Assembly: GCA_034423575.1 (NCBI GenBank)
Contig: DAOUIF010000007.1
Coordinates: 41,781-105,780, forward strand
DNA: 64,000 nt
Direction of reading: 5' to 3'
Source of the DNA: Bin87 sp034423575
GTDB lineage: Bacteria > Chloroflexota > Dehalococcoidia > Lucifugimonadales > UBA3495
Numbering within the stretch: position 1 is the stretch's first letter; each line of letters starts with the position of its first letter. The notes below the pieces were generated by a model. That model was not told the DNA's origin, did not search any database, and saw only the letters and a program-made list of their open reading frames with translations. The position numbers and the translations under genes were made by a program. Positions 1 through 7,226 of the stretch are shown here, in pieces.

Positions 1-2
1 TG

Positions 3-320
3 TCGTCGCAAGTCTTGCAAGAGTTCTATACCCAATCAACCCGGGCCGGAGGCTCGTGGCATATGACCCACGAGGAGGCTGTCAGGTTCATAAACTTGCG
101 CCTGCTATGCTTTCCAGTACAGGACGGTACCCTTGGTCTGATGCTCGACGCTTTCTCCCTCCGAGCGCGTTTCGGCTTGAATTACTGGGACTGCGCGATC
201 CTCGCGGCGGCTCGATTGCTCGGCTGCGATGCTGTTTATTCCGAAGATATGAGCGACACGCAGGACTACGGCGGTCTCCGCGTGGTAAATCCCTTCGCCC
301 ATCTCACTCAGTTAGCCTAG
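3..320 (+). CDS. PIN-domain ribonuclease (VapC-like), 5' truncated
   Basis: The gene enters from the left edge, so only about 105 C-terminal residues are visible. The frame is already open at base 3 and reads SSQVLQEFY before any start codon, a typical mid-PIN sequence. Late family signatures are present: YWDCAILAAARLLGCD carries a conserved acidic residue in its helix, SEDM.D supplies the last acidic residue, and the protein ends in RVVNPF. PIN proteins are Mg-dependent ribonucleases, usually toxins of VapBC pairs. A partner antitoxin would lie upstream, outside the window. Toxin status is inference. Confidence 0.8.
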   Translation, partial: SSQVLQEFYTQSTRAGGSWHMTHEEAVRFINLRLLCFPVQDGTLGLMLDAFSLRARFGLNYWDCAILAAARLLGCDAVYSEDMSDTQDYGGLRVVNPFAHLTQLA

Positions 321-330
321 CCATATCACA

Positions 331-1911
331 GTGCCTGACCCACCCATCGTTGTCATCGGCGGAGGCCCGGCCGGCTCTTGCGTCAGCACGTTGCTGGCTC
401 GGCGCGGCTATCCGGTCACGTTGTTGGAACGCGAGCGCTTTCCACGGGCCCACGTGGGGGAGTCCCTCCTCCCCGCCAGCATTCCCATCCTGGAGGACCT
501 TGGCGTGCTGGATCGCGTCCGCGAAGCCGGGTTCGTGCTGAAGCGTGGCGCGACAATGATTTGGGGGGTGGACGGGGAGCCGTGGAGTTGGTACTTCAGC
601 GAGACCAATGCCTCAAACCCACATTCGTACCAGGTGTGGAGGCCCGAGTTTGACGCCATCCTGCTGGAAAACGCGCGGGATTCCGGTGTCGACGTGCGGG
701 AAGGGTGCACGGTCACGTCGGTGGCATTCGACGACGCGCACACGGCCGTCGCAGTGCGATGTGGCGGCGACATATTGCCGGCGCGCCACGTCGTCGATGC
801 CAGCGGACAGGGGGGCCTGTTGTCGCGGCAGTTGGGGCTGCGGCAGTGGGACGATTTCTTCCGGAACCTGGCGGTCTACGCATACTACCAGGGCGGCGAC
901 AGACTCCGGACGCCCGATGAGGGCAACATCCTGATCGAGTCTCAATCCAACGGCTGGATGTGGAACATCCCGCTGCGAGCCGGGTGGTCAAGCGTAGGCG
1001 CGGTGGTCGACTCCGAGACCGGCCAGGAAGGCATCCGGAAGTTGGGCGCGTGCGGCTTCCTGGAGGCGCAGATCGCGGCGGCTCCACAGACCGCGAAGAT
1101 GCTGCAAAACGCCCACCTGACCTCGGGCCCGGAAATCGTGCGCGACTGGTCGTACCGTTGCCGACAGCTTTACGGCCCGGGGTACATTCTGGCAGGGGAT
1201 GCCGGTTGCTTCATCGATCCCCTGTTTTCGTCGGGCGTACATTTAGCGCTGACGTCGGGTACCTTGGCTGCTGCTGCGGTAGCTTCGGCTCTGTCAGATC
1301 CCAGTATGGCCGATGCGGTGGGACAGGTTTACCAGCAGCTGTACTACAAAGAGTACGGCCATTTTCGGGAGCTGGCCCGCCTGTTCTATTCCAGCAACCG
1401 CACGGCAGATTCCTACTTCTGGGAAGCGCGCCGACTGCTCGACGACGATCCGTCTTTAACACCGCGCCAGTCGTTCATACAGGCGGTGGCCGGTCAACCG
1501 CCCCGTGGTTACGAGCGGGCGGTATTGTCTCACGGCCTCGCGCCGGCTGCCTTCGGCCGGAGCGTGACCGACGTACAGGCTGAACGACGGTGGAGGCGCG
1601 AACACCCGCTGCTCCGAGGCGCGCGGCCACAACTGGCGGAAGGGGTCTTGCTCCAGCGTCAGCCGGTGCTGGCCGACGGCGACTTCGTCTGGGGCTACGG
1701 CCTGGTGACCGACGGACACCCGGAGGGGCTCCCGTGCAGCGGCCTGGTGGCGCGCCTGCTGCACGGGTTGGACGGCAACCTTACCGTGGCGCAAGCAATC
1801 GCAAGCCTGTGCCAGGGACTGGAGCCGGCAGCGGCGCGCCCAGTGGAACAGGCCGCGCTCGAGGCACTGCAAATCCTGTACGTCGACGGGGCGATCCGCG
1901 TGACTCCCTAA
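331..1911 (+). CDS. FAD-dependent halogenase / tryptophan-halogenase-superfamily flavoprotein
   Basis: A 526-residue flavoprotein with a GTG start 11 bases after the PIN gene. The N-terminus has the FAD dinucleotide motif VIGGGPAGS, then GESLLP. The halogenase signature WxWxIP is present as WMWNIP at residues 209-214. K71 (VLKRG) sits where these enzymes carry the lysine that handles hypochlorite. A second FAD motif (LAGDAGCFIDPLFSSG) lies near residue 290. Family members use FADH2, O2 and halide to halogenate phenol or pyrrole rings, often on a carrier protein. The last 120 residues form an extra domain reminiscent of PqqD-like winged helices. No biosynthetic neighbours are visible, so the substrate is unknown. 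A geranylgeranyl-reductase-like oxidoreductase is the alternative, but WxWxIP favours a halogenase. Confidence 0.8.
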   Translation: MPDPPIVVIGGGPAGSCVSTLLARRGYPVTLLERERFPRAHVGESLLPASIPILEDLGVLDRVREAGFVLKRGATMIWGVDGEPWSWYFSETNASNPHSYQVWRPEFDAILLENARDSGVDVREGCTVTSVAFDDAHTAVAVRCGGDILPARHVVDASGQGGLLSRQLGLRQWDDFFRNLAVYAYYQGGDRLRTPDEGNILIESQSNGWMWNIPLRAGWSSVGAVVDSETGQEGIRKLGACGFLEAQIAAAPQTAKMLQNAHLTSGPEIVRDWSYRCRQLYGPGYILAGDAGCFIDPLFSSGVHLALTSGTLAAAAVASALSDPSMADAVGQVYQQLYYKEYGHFRELARLFYSSNRTADSYFWEARRLLDDDPSLTPRQSFIQAVAGQPPRGYERAVLSHGLAPAAFGRSVTDVQAERRWRREHPLLRGARPQLAEGVLLQRQPVLADGDFVWGYGLVTDGHPEGLPCSGLVARLLHGLDGNLTVAQAIASLCQGLEPAAARPVEQAALEALQILYVDGAIRVTP

Positions 1912-1926
1912 CCCGGGGACGATGCG

Positions 1927-2508
1927 TCACGGCTTGACCCAAGTCTCCGACCAGGCGCAACACGCCGTGCTGCTCTGGGCCGAGCCCCGCGCTTCCAGCG
2001 TCACCACCCCACTCAGGGCCCGGTCGCCCACGGTAATTTGGGCCTGGCGAGCCGGGAAGAAGCAACTGTACACGCCGTGCGTGCGGCCCGACACCTCGCC
2101 GGCCGGGTTGTTGAGCATATAGGGCGTCAGGAAGTCGTGCCAGCTCAAAACTACCGTTTCCGTGGACGCCGCCACTATCTCGTTATAGGCGCTTTCGATG
2201 CCCCCGGATCGGCGGAACCGGGCGTTGATGACCGGCAGGTTGGTGTCGCCAAACTCCGGGAACAGCATGGACTCGATTTCTTCCTGTACATACCGAGTCA
2301 TGGCGATGTTGTCGGAGTACACGCGCACCTGGTCGCCGTCGAGGTCTGCGCTCTTGAGAAACAGGACGTGTCCAGCGCCGGCCGGCGTCCACAGCACGCG
2401 CCAGTGGCTGGTGCGCGTGGTCTGTTCGCCGCCGGGTTCCGGAGACAGGCGAATGAAAGAGTTCTCGCCGGTGAGGCGAATCGCTGCTGGATCAATGGGG
2501 CTGGTCAT
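1927..2508 (-). CDS. hypothetical protein
   Basis: A 193-residue soluble protein of unrecognised family. The ATG at 2508 was chosen because AAGGAG lies just upstream on the minus strand; the longer open frame above it is antisense to the aldolase gene. The sequence is rich in short beta-like stretches, including a WRVLWTP segment, and has no signal peptide, membrane segment or motif I can name. It lies 44 bases downstream of the HpcH/HpaI aldolase on the same strand, so the two are probably co-transcribed. Confidence 0.65.
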   Translation of the reverse strand: MTSPIDPAAIRLTGENSFIRLSPEPGGEQTTRTSHWRVLWTPAGAGHVLFLKSADLDGDQVRVYSDNIAMTRYVQEEIESMLFPEFGDTNLPVINARFRRSGGIESAYNEIVAASTETVVLSWHDFLTPYMLNNPAGEVSGRTHGVYSCFFPARQAQITVGDRALSGVVTLEARGSAQSSTACCAWSETWVKP

Positions 2509-2552
2509 GTTGGTCTCCTTGCTGTCTTTGAGTGGGCAAGCGTCTGGGCAGT

Positions 2553-3329
2553 CTACAGGCCGTCCGCGGCGGCCCGCATGGTGTTCAGGTACTCGTTGCT
2601 CGCGCCCTGGATCAGCCGGCCTACGGTGTTGTGGAAGTATCGCGCGCCCAGCTCGAGGTAGTGGGGCACCAGAGCGTCCGGACAACTGCATCCAGCCGTA
2701 ATGCCGGACGCCGCGATCTGCTGTACGCCCTTTTCGACCAGGGCCTGCACTTCCGGATGGGTCTGCTGACCCGGGTAGCCCATGCTTTGGGACAGATCGC
2801 CGGCTCCGATGAAATACACGTCCACCCCGGGCACTGTCACAAGCTCTGGAATGTTCTCGATGGCCTCCACTTCTTCCAGCATGAGGCAAACCAGCGTGTT
2901 GCGGTTGGCATCGGCCACGTAATCGGGGGTGGCGCCGCTGAATCCGTACTCGGCGGGTCGTCCCCCGCTGAACAAACCGCGGTCACCTTCGGGATAGTAC
3001 TTGACGGCGGCAACCGCGGCGCGCGCCTCTTCGGCCGTGTTCACATGAGGAACCTGAACACCCCAGGCGCCCCGGTCCAGGAAGGGCGAGATGATTTCAG
3101 GCCGGTTTCCGACGGGCCTGACGATAGGAGCGGTGCCTGAGTATTCTGCGGCACGGATCATGTCTTCAGCCAGGTCAACGGTAATGCTCCCGTGTTCGTT
3201 GTCAATGAGCACCCAGTCGTATCCCAGGTAGCCGAGCATTTCGACAACCACCGGAGATGGAAAGGTAATCATTGAGCCGAAAACCGGTTCGCCGGCCTCC
3301 AGCTTCTTTTTCATGGTGTTTTCGCGCAT
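2553..3329 (-). CDS. HpcH/HpaI-family aldolase
   Basis: A 258-residue TIM-barrel class II pyruvate aldolase of the HpcH/HpaI/citrate-lyase-beta superfamily. These enzymes cleave 4-hydroxy-2-oxoacids to pyruvate plus an aldehyde using a divalent metal. Visible signatures are GYDWVLIDNEHG near residue 40, the RPVG arginine strand, the metal-ligand glutamate in MLEEVEAIENI and the aspartate in GAGDLSQSMG. Full length for the family. The exact substrate cannot be read from sequence. Probable bicistron with the downstream hypothetical gene; its promoter must lie in 3330-3528, which holds no other gene. Confidence 0.88.
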   Translation of the reverse strand: MRENTMKKKLEAGEPVFGSMITFPSPVVVEMLGYLGYDWVLIDNEHGSITVDLAEDMIRAAEYSGTAPIVRPVGNRPEIISPFLDRGAWGVQVPHVNTAEEARAAVAAVKYYPEGDRGLFSGGRPAEYGFSGATPDYVADANRNTLVCLMLEEVEAIENIPELVTVPGVDVYFIGAGDLSQSMGYPGQQTHPEVQALVEKGVQQIAASGITAGCSCPDALVPHYLELGARYFHNTVGRLIQGASNEYLNTMRAAADGL

Positions 3330-3528
3330 CAGGGTCTACTCCTGCGTGGAGGCGGTCCGGCCGCCTGCGGTGGCCGAATGCTATGCGCGGGGCATACCCA
3401 CCGTCAACCGGGCAGTTACCGCCCCCAGTCATCTTCCAGGCGCCGGCGAGGTCATGATCGCCGGCACATCTCCCAGCCAAGCGGGGACTCACTCTGCCAA
3501 CAGCATTACAACAGCAACGTCGCGGCGG

Positions 3529-3557
3529 TTGGAAAGGATTACCGTTGCGGGTACAAT
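3529..3557 (+). promoter_or_regulatory. sigma-70-type promoter for tRNA-Thr
   Basis: TTGGAA (3529-3534), a 17-base spacer and TACAAT (3552-3557) lie just ahead of the tRNA. The expected transcript start, near 3564, is only a few bases before the mature 5' end. Confidence 0.65.
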
Positions 3558-3566
3558 AAATCCCAC

Positions 3567-3642
3567 GCCGATGTAGCTCAGCCGGAAGAGCAGCGGTTTC
3601 GTAAACCGCAGGTCAAGGGTTCGAGTCCCTTCATCGGCTCCA
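3567..3642 (+). tRNA. tRNA-Thr (anticodon CGT)
   Basis: The full cloverleaf can be drawn. The acceptor stem is GCCGATG (3567-3573) with CATCGGC (3632-3638). The D stem is GCTC/GAGC. The anticodon stem is GCGGT/ACCGC with loop TTCGTAA, giving CGT at 3600-3602. The T stem is AAGGG/CCCTT with loop TTCGAGT. The discriminator is T3639 and CCA is encoded at 3640-3642. It reads ACG threonine codons and lies upstream of a threonine-synthase-like gene. Confidence 0.97.
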
Positions 3643-3740
3643 CTTTTGCTCGACGTCAAACCGCCATTCACCCGTCGACGGCACTCTCGGACTCTTCCTA
3701 CCGCGAAGGCGGGAACCGGGCGGCGCGAAATGAGGCTTGG

Positions 3741-3769
3741 TTGATAGTCCGGGCGTCCTCTGGCACAAT
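3741..3769 (+). promoter_or_regulatory. probable promoter of the threonine-synthase-like gene
   Basis: TTGATA (3741-3746), a 17-base spacer and CACAAT (3764-3769) give the downstream gene its own start, with a leader of about 84 bases. No T-box signature was seen in the leader. Confidence 0.5.
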
Positions 3770-3859
3770 GGGTGATCGGTGTATGCGTTTTGATCCGTGC
3801 AGACGGTTGGGTTGGAAACCGGTGCACGGGTACATCAGGAACCACGGAGGTAACATCCG

Positions 3860-5149
3860 GTGGCATTTGTCAAAGGATTGAAGTGCCGGGAATGCGGGCG
3901 GGAATACCCGGGCGAAGCCCTGAACGTCTGCGACTTCTGCTTCGGACCGCTGGAGGTCATCTATGACTACGTGACCATCTCCGAGGTGGTCACGCACAAG
4001 CGCATCACCGACGGACCGTTGAGCATCTGGCGCTACCAGGACCTGCTGCCGGCAGAGGCAGACGATCCGGTGGATATAATGGCCGGCTATACCCCGCTGC
4101 TGAAGGCCAAAAACCTGGGCAAACGCCTGGGCCTGAACAACCTGTACATCAAAAACGACAGCGTCAACCCGTCTTTCTCATTCAAGGACCGCGTGGTTTC
4201 AGTCGCCGCTACGAAGGCGGTTGAGTTCGGGTACGAAACTCTGGCATGCGCCAGCACCGGAAACCTGGCCTGCAGCGTGGCCGCCCATGCCGCCCGGGCA
4301 GGCGTAGACGCGGTGGTATTCATTCCGGCTGATCTGGAGCGCGGCAAGGTCATCGGCGCCGCGGTGTACAACCCGACGCTGGTAGCGGTGGAAGGCACCT
4401 ACGACGAAGTGAACCGGCTGTGCAGCGAGGTGAGCGACAACTACCACTGGGCCTTCGTCAACATCAACATGCGCCCGTACTATGCCGAGGGCAGCAAGAC
4501 GCTCGGTTACGAGGTGGCTGAGCAGCTCGGCTGGCGCGTACCGGACCACGTGGTCGTCCCGTCTGCGTCCGGGGCAATGTTCACCAAGATCTGGAAGGGA
4601 TTCAACGAATTGGCCTGTCTGGGCCTCCTTGACGGCGTGTCTCCCATGCCCTTTGGCGCCGATCAGAACACGGTGCATCATCCAGCCGTCACGACCAGGA
4701 TGCACATGGCGCAGGCGGCGGGTTGCTGCCCAATCGTGTCCGCCTGGGAAAACCAGCAGAACCAGATCCGACCGGTGCGGCCCGACAGCATCGCCAAGTC
4801 CCTGGCCATCGGCAATCCTGCGGACGGCATCTACGCGCTGCGTGTCATCCGCGAGTCCGACGGAAGCGGATACGCCGTCCCCGAATCCCAAGTAGTTGAC
4901 GGCATCAAACTGCTGGCCGAATCCGAGGGCATATTCACGGAGACTGCCGGCGGAGTTACCGTTTCCACCCTCAAATACCTGGCTGAGAGCGGTGCGATTG
5001 GACCTGACGAATTGACGGTGGCCTATATTACGGGTAATGGGCTGAAGACCCAGGAAGCGGTCGAAGAAGTCGTCAACCCATTGCTGGTCAAACCGATGAT
5101 GGGCTCTTTCGAGGCTGCTCTCGAAAACCGCATGGCGGCACGGGTGTAG
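3860..5149 (+). CDS. thrC: threonine synthase-like PLP enzyme
   Basis: A 429-residue fold-type II PLP enzyme. The GTG start is supported by GGAGG nine bases upstream. The N-terminus is a zinc ribbon with two CxxC pairs (CRECGREYP and CDFCFG). The Schiff-base lysine is K109 in SFSFKDRVV, followed by the serine/glycine phosphate loop ASTGNLACSVAAHAA. Threonine synthase converts O-phosphohomoserine to threonine, and zinc-ribbon forms are common in Chloroflexota, actinobacteria and archaea. The next two genes encode a NIL-domain protein and a CysO-like sulfur carrier. That context raises the alternative that this enzyme uses a protein thiocarboxylate to make cysteine or homocysteine, as CysM does with CysO. 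Sequence alone does not decide between these roles. Confidence 0.85.
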   Translation: MAFVKGLKCRECGREYPGEALNVCDFCFGPLEVIYDYVTISEVVTHKRITDGPLSIWRYQDLLPAEADDPVDIMAGYTPLLKAKNLGKRLGLNNLYIKNDSVNPSFSFKDRVVSVAATKAVEFGYETLACASTGNLACSVAAHAARAGVDAVVFIPADLERGKVIGAAVYNPTLVAVEGTYDEVNRLCSEVSDNYHWAFVNINMRPYYAEGSKTLGYEVAEQLGWRVPDHVVVPSASGAMFTKIWKGFNELACLGLLDGVSPMPFGADQNTVHHPAVTTRMHMAQAAGCCPIVSAWENQQNQIRPVRPDSIAKSLAIGNPADGIYALRVIRESDGSGYAVPESQVVDGIKLLAESEGIFTETAGGVTVSTLKYLAESGAIGPDELTVAYITGNGLKTQEAVEEVVNPLLVKPMMGSFEAALENRMAARV

Positions 5150-5155
5150 TCGGTC

Positions 5156-5398
5156 ATGGCCAAGCAGCGAGTGCGGTTTACGTTCTCGGCTGAAATGGTG
5201 CGCGAGCCGATCATCTACCGGCTGGGACACGATTTCGATGTCGTTACCAACATTCGGAGGGCTGACGTCCGATCCGATGTCGGATGGGTAATCCTCGAGC
5301 TGGAAGGTTCCGAAGAGGAGATCCAGCGTGGCCTCGACTGGGTTGGCGACACGGGCGTCAGGGTTGACCCCATTGCAGGGGACGTGATCGAAGGCTGA
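5156..5398 (+). CDS. NIL-domain protein
   Basis: An 80-residue stand-alone NIL domain, the small ferredoxin-like fold also found at the C-terminus of methionine ABC-transporter ATPases (MetN) and in some ferredoxins of homocysteine synthesis. The pattern is typical: RVRFTFSAEMVREPIIYRLG, then NIRRADVRSDVGWVILELEG, then a final VRVDPI strand. It begins six bases after the PLP enzyme and so is very probably translationally coupled. The family suggests binding of a sulfur amino acid or a role in sulfur transfer; this is inferred from context. Confidence 0.85.
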   Translation: MAKQRVRFTFSAEMVREPIIYRLGHDFDVVTNIRRADVRSDVGWVILELEGSEEEIQRGLDWVGDTGVRVDPIAGDVIEG

Positions 5399-5490
5399 CC
5401 GCGGCCGCGGTTGCCTATTGTGGGTACCACAAACATGCCGCAGCGGCGGACGCGAAACGGCATCCCAAAATTGCAGGAGGAACATTTCCA

Positions 5491-5772
5491 ATGGGCGTAA
5501 CGGTACGCATTCCCACTCCGCTGCGACGCATGACCGGCGGCGCAGACAAAGTAGAACTGGACGTGGCTGACCTTTCTCAAATGATCGACCATTTGGAGAG
5601 CGACTATCCCGGCTTCAAGGAGCGGTTGCTGGATGAAGAGGGCGAGTTGCGTTACTTCGTGAACATTTACGTAAACGGCGAAGACATCAGGTTCGACCAG
5701 GGCCTGCGAACGGCTATCAAGTCTGGAGACGAGATCAGTATCGTGCCGGCAGTTGCCGGTGGTCTTACCTGA
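5491..5772 (+). CDS. CysO-like ubiquitin-fold sulfur carrier (MoaD/ThiS family) with GGLT tail
   Basis: A 93-residue beta-grasp sulfur carrier preceded by GGAGG. From memory it resembles mycobacterial CysO in length and several blocks: an N-terminal VTVRIPT strand, RYFVNIYVNGEDIRF in the middle, and GDEISIVPAVAGG at the end. CysO is adenylated and thiocarboxylated on its last glycine and delivers sulfide to a PLP cysteine synthase. Here two residues, Leu-Thr, follow the GlyGly, so a protease would have to expose the glycine before activation. No JAMM protease or ThiF/MoeZ adenylyltransferase is in the window. MoaD or ThiS function is possible, but the CysO likeness and the PLP-enzyme neighbour argue otherwise. 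Confidence 0.85.
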   Translation: MGVTVRIPTPLRRMTGGADKVELDVADLSQMIDHLESDYPGFKERLLDEEGELRYFVNIYVNGEDIRFDQGLRTAIKSGDEISIVPAVAGGLT

Positions 5773-5803
5773 CTGCCGCGGCCGAAACTGCCATCGTGAA
5801 TCG

Positions 5804-5836
5804 GACACTCCCGCAGGTGCGGGAGTGTCGCTTTTT
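5804..5836 (+). terminator. rho-independent terminator
   Basis: A perfect 11-bp stem GACACTCCCGC/GCGGGAGTGTC (5804-5814 and 5819-5829) with loop AGGT is followed by GC and five T. It ends the PLP-enzyme/NIL/sulfur-carrier operon and insulates the hopanoid promoter. Confidence 0.93.
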
Positions 5837-5913
5837 CCTTGTTCCTCCGACAACCTGCAAACAGCAGATACCGACCGGAACGCTCATAAACCAATAGATA
5901 CGCAGGGATTTAC

Positions 5914-5934
5914 ATTCGCGGAAAATATTCGCGA
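5914..5934. promoter_or_regulatory. paired ATTCGCG repeats upstream of the hopanoid promoter
   Basis: ATTCGCG occurs at 5914-5920 and 5927-5933, 13 bases apart, about 35 bases upstream of the -35 box. Because CGCG is self-complementary, the pair also forms a partial dyad (TCGCG...CGCGA). This could be a regulator site; no regulator is identifiable. The rest of the 5837-6083 gap holds only the promoter and leader. Confidence 0.3.
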
Positions 5935-5968
5935 TCCCACGCATTAAGCGGTGCCTCGATCGCGTTGC

Positions 5969-5997
5969 TTGACATGATTGGCAGCGTTCGCTAAATT
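5969..5997 (+). promoter_or_regulatory. sigma-70-type promoter of the hopanoid operon
   Basis: A perfect TTGACA (5969-5974), a 17-base spacer and TAAATT (5992-5997). The transcript would start near 6004, leaving an 80-base leader before the polyprenyl synthase gene. Confidence 0.75.
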
Positions 5998-6083
5998 CAT
6001 CCCACGTTGGAACGGACGGGCCTTACCCGGAAACCGCGCGCCGCGCCTACCTCGTAATCCTTACCGCACGGCAGGCTTCGTCA

Positions 6084-7193
6084 ATGGGTACAACACCAAC
6101 AGCCTCCACGGAGGTTAGCCGGTTGGGTCGGCAGGGCAACCACATGGTGCAGCGGGAAGCGCCAGGTTTGCCCGCCATGTTTGACCGTTATCGAGAGCAC
6201 TTGGAAAACGCGCTGGCAGCAGCGGTGCCCCCTCTGCAAGACCACGCGGTCAACACGCTGCTGCGATACCACTTGGGATGGTGTGATCCCACCGGGACTC
6301 CGGCAGCCACCCCGGCATCTCAGGGCAAAGCTCTCCGGCCAACGCTGTGCATGTTTGTGTGCGATGCACTCCAGGGCGATCCCGGCCACGCGGCTCCGGC
6401 GGCAGCCGCCCTGGAGCTGATCCATAACTTTTCACTGATTCACGACGACATTCAGGATCAGGGAATGGAACGGCGACACCAACCTACGGTGTGGGCCGTC
6501 TGGGGCACGGAACACGCGCTGGTGGCCGGCGACGCCATGCAATCCCTGGGTGATTTAAGCACCCTGAACCTGGACGGCAGCGTGCCGTCCGTCACCACGA
6601 TTCGGATCTCCCAGTTGCTGACCCAAAGCTACCTCGAAATGATTGAGGGCCAATGTCGGGATCTGGAGTTCGAGCGGCGCGAAGTCATCGCGTCGAACGA
6701 ATACCTGGACATGATTGCCCTGAAAACAGGTGCGCTGATCCGTAGCAGCATGGTAATCGGAGCGACCATCGCCACCGACGATAGCGAGACCCTGGAAGGA
6801 GTAGCTCGCTTCGGCAGGGCCATTGGACGATTGTTCCAGATCAGGGACGACTACTTGGGCATTTGGGGAGATGAAGCGATCACCGGAAAGTCTGCGGACA
6901 GCGACATCGTCCAGCGCAAAAAGAGTTTCCCCATCGTGTACGCTTTCCAGCACGCCGGTGGCGCCGATCGTGAAGAGTTGCTGCGTTTGTACTCCCAGGA
7001 GGTTCTCGAAGAGGCTGACGTGAATCGTGTCATGGACATACTGGACCACCTCGGCGCCGACCGACAGACCGACGAGCTCACCGAGGCCACCGCTGACGAA
7101 GGTCGGGCCGCTTTGGCGATGCTGGAGCTACCACCCTGGGCCACTGAAGACGCCACGAACCTGATTGACTTCATGGCCTACCGCCTGTTCTGA
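6084..7193 (+). CDS. polyprenyl (farnesyl/geranylgeranyl-type) diphosphate synthase
   Basis: A 369-residue trans-prenyltransferase that condenses isopentenyl and allylic diphosphates. The first aspartate-rich motif is LIHDDIQDQGMERR (DDxxD) and the second is QIRDDYLGIWGD. KALRPTL near residue 85 matches the substrate-binding GK(R)xRP region. It is the first gene of the hopanoid operon, so production of farnesyl diphosphate for squalene is the likely role. Chain length cannot be fixed with certainty. The ATG at 6084 gives about 20 extra residues; ATG 6144 is an alternative start, and neither has a strong ribosome site. Confidence 0.85.
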   Translation: MGTTPTASTEVSRLGRQGNHMVQREAPGLPAMFDRYREHLENALAAAVPPLQDHAVNTLLRYHLGWCDPTGTPAATPASQGKALRPTLCMFVCDALQGDPGHAAPAAAALELIHNFSLIHDDIQDQGMERRHQPTVWAVWGTEHALVAGDAMQSLGDLSTLNLDGSVPSVTTIRISQLLTQSYLEMIEGQCRDLEFERREVIASNEYLDMIALKTGALIRSSMVIGATIATDDSETLEGVARFGRAIGRLFQIRDDYLGIWGDEAITGKSADSDIVQRKKSFPIVYAFQHAGGADREELLRLYSQEVLEEADVNRVMDILDHLGADRQTDELTEATADEGRAALAMLELPPWATEDATNLIDFMAYRLF

Positions 7194-7226
7194 CGTACCT
7201 GGCGGCCGGCTACGGAGATTTTGAAC

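Noticed and set aside
2509..2889. N-terminal extension of the 1927-2508 protein
   Set aside because: It is antisense overlap with the HpcH/HpaI aldolase; AAGGAG supports the start at 2508.
3640..3859. T-box riboswitch ahead of the threonine-synthase-like gene
   Set aside because: No T-box core sequence or terminator/antiterminator pair could be found; the only tRNA-like element is the real tRNA gene.
4199..5491. 430-codon minus-strand open frame
   Set aside because: Shadow of the threonine-synthase-like gene, with histidine- and arginine-rich composition and no family signature.
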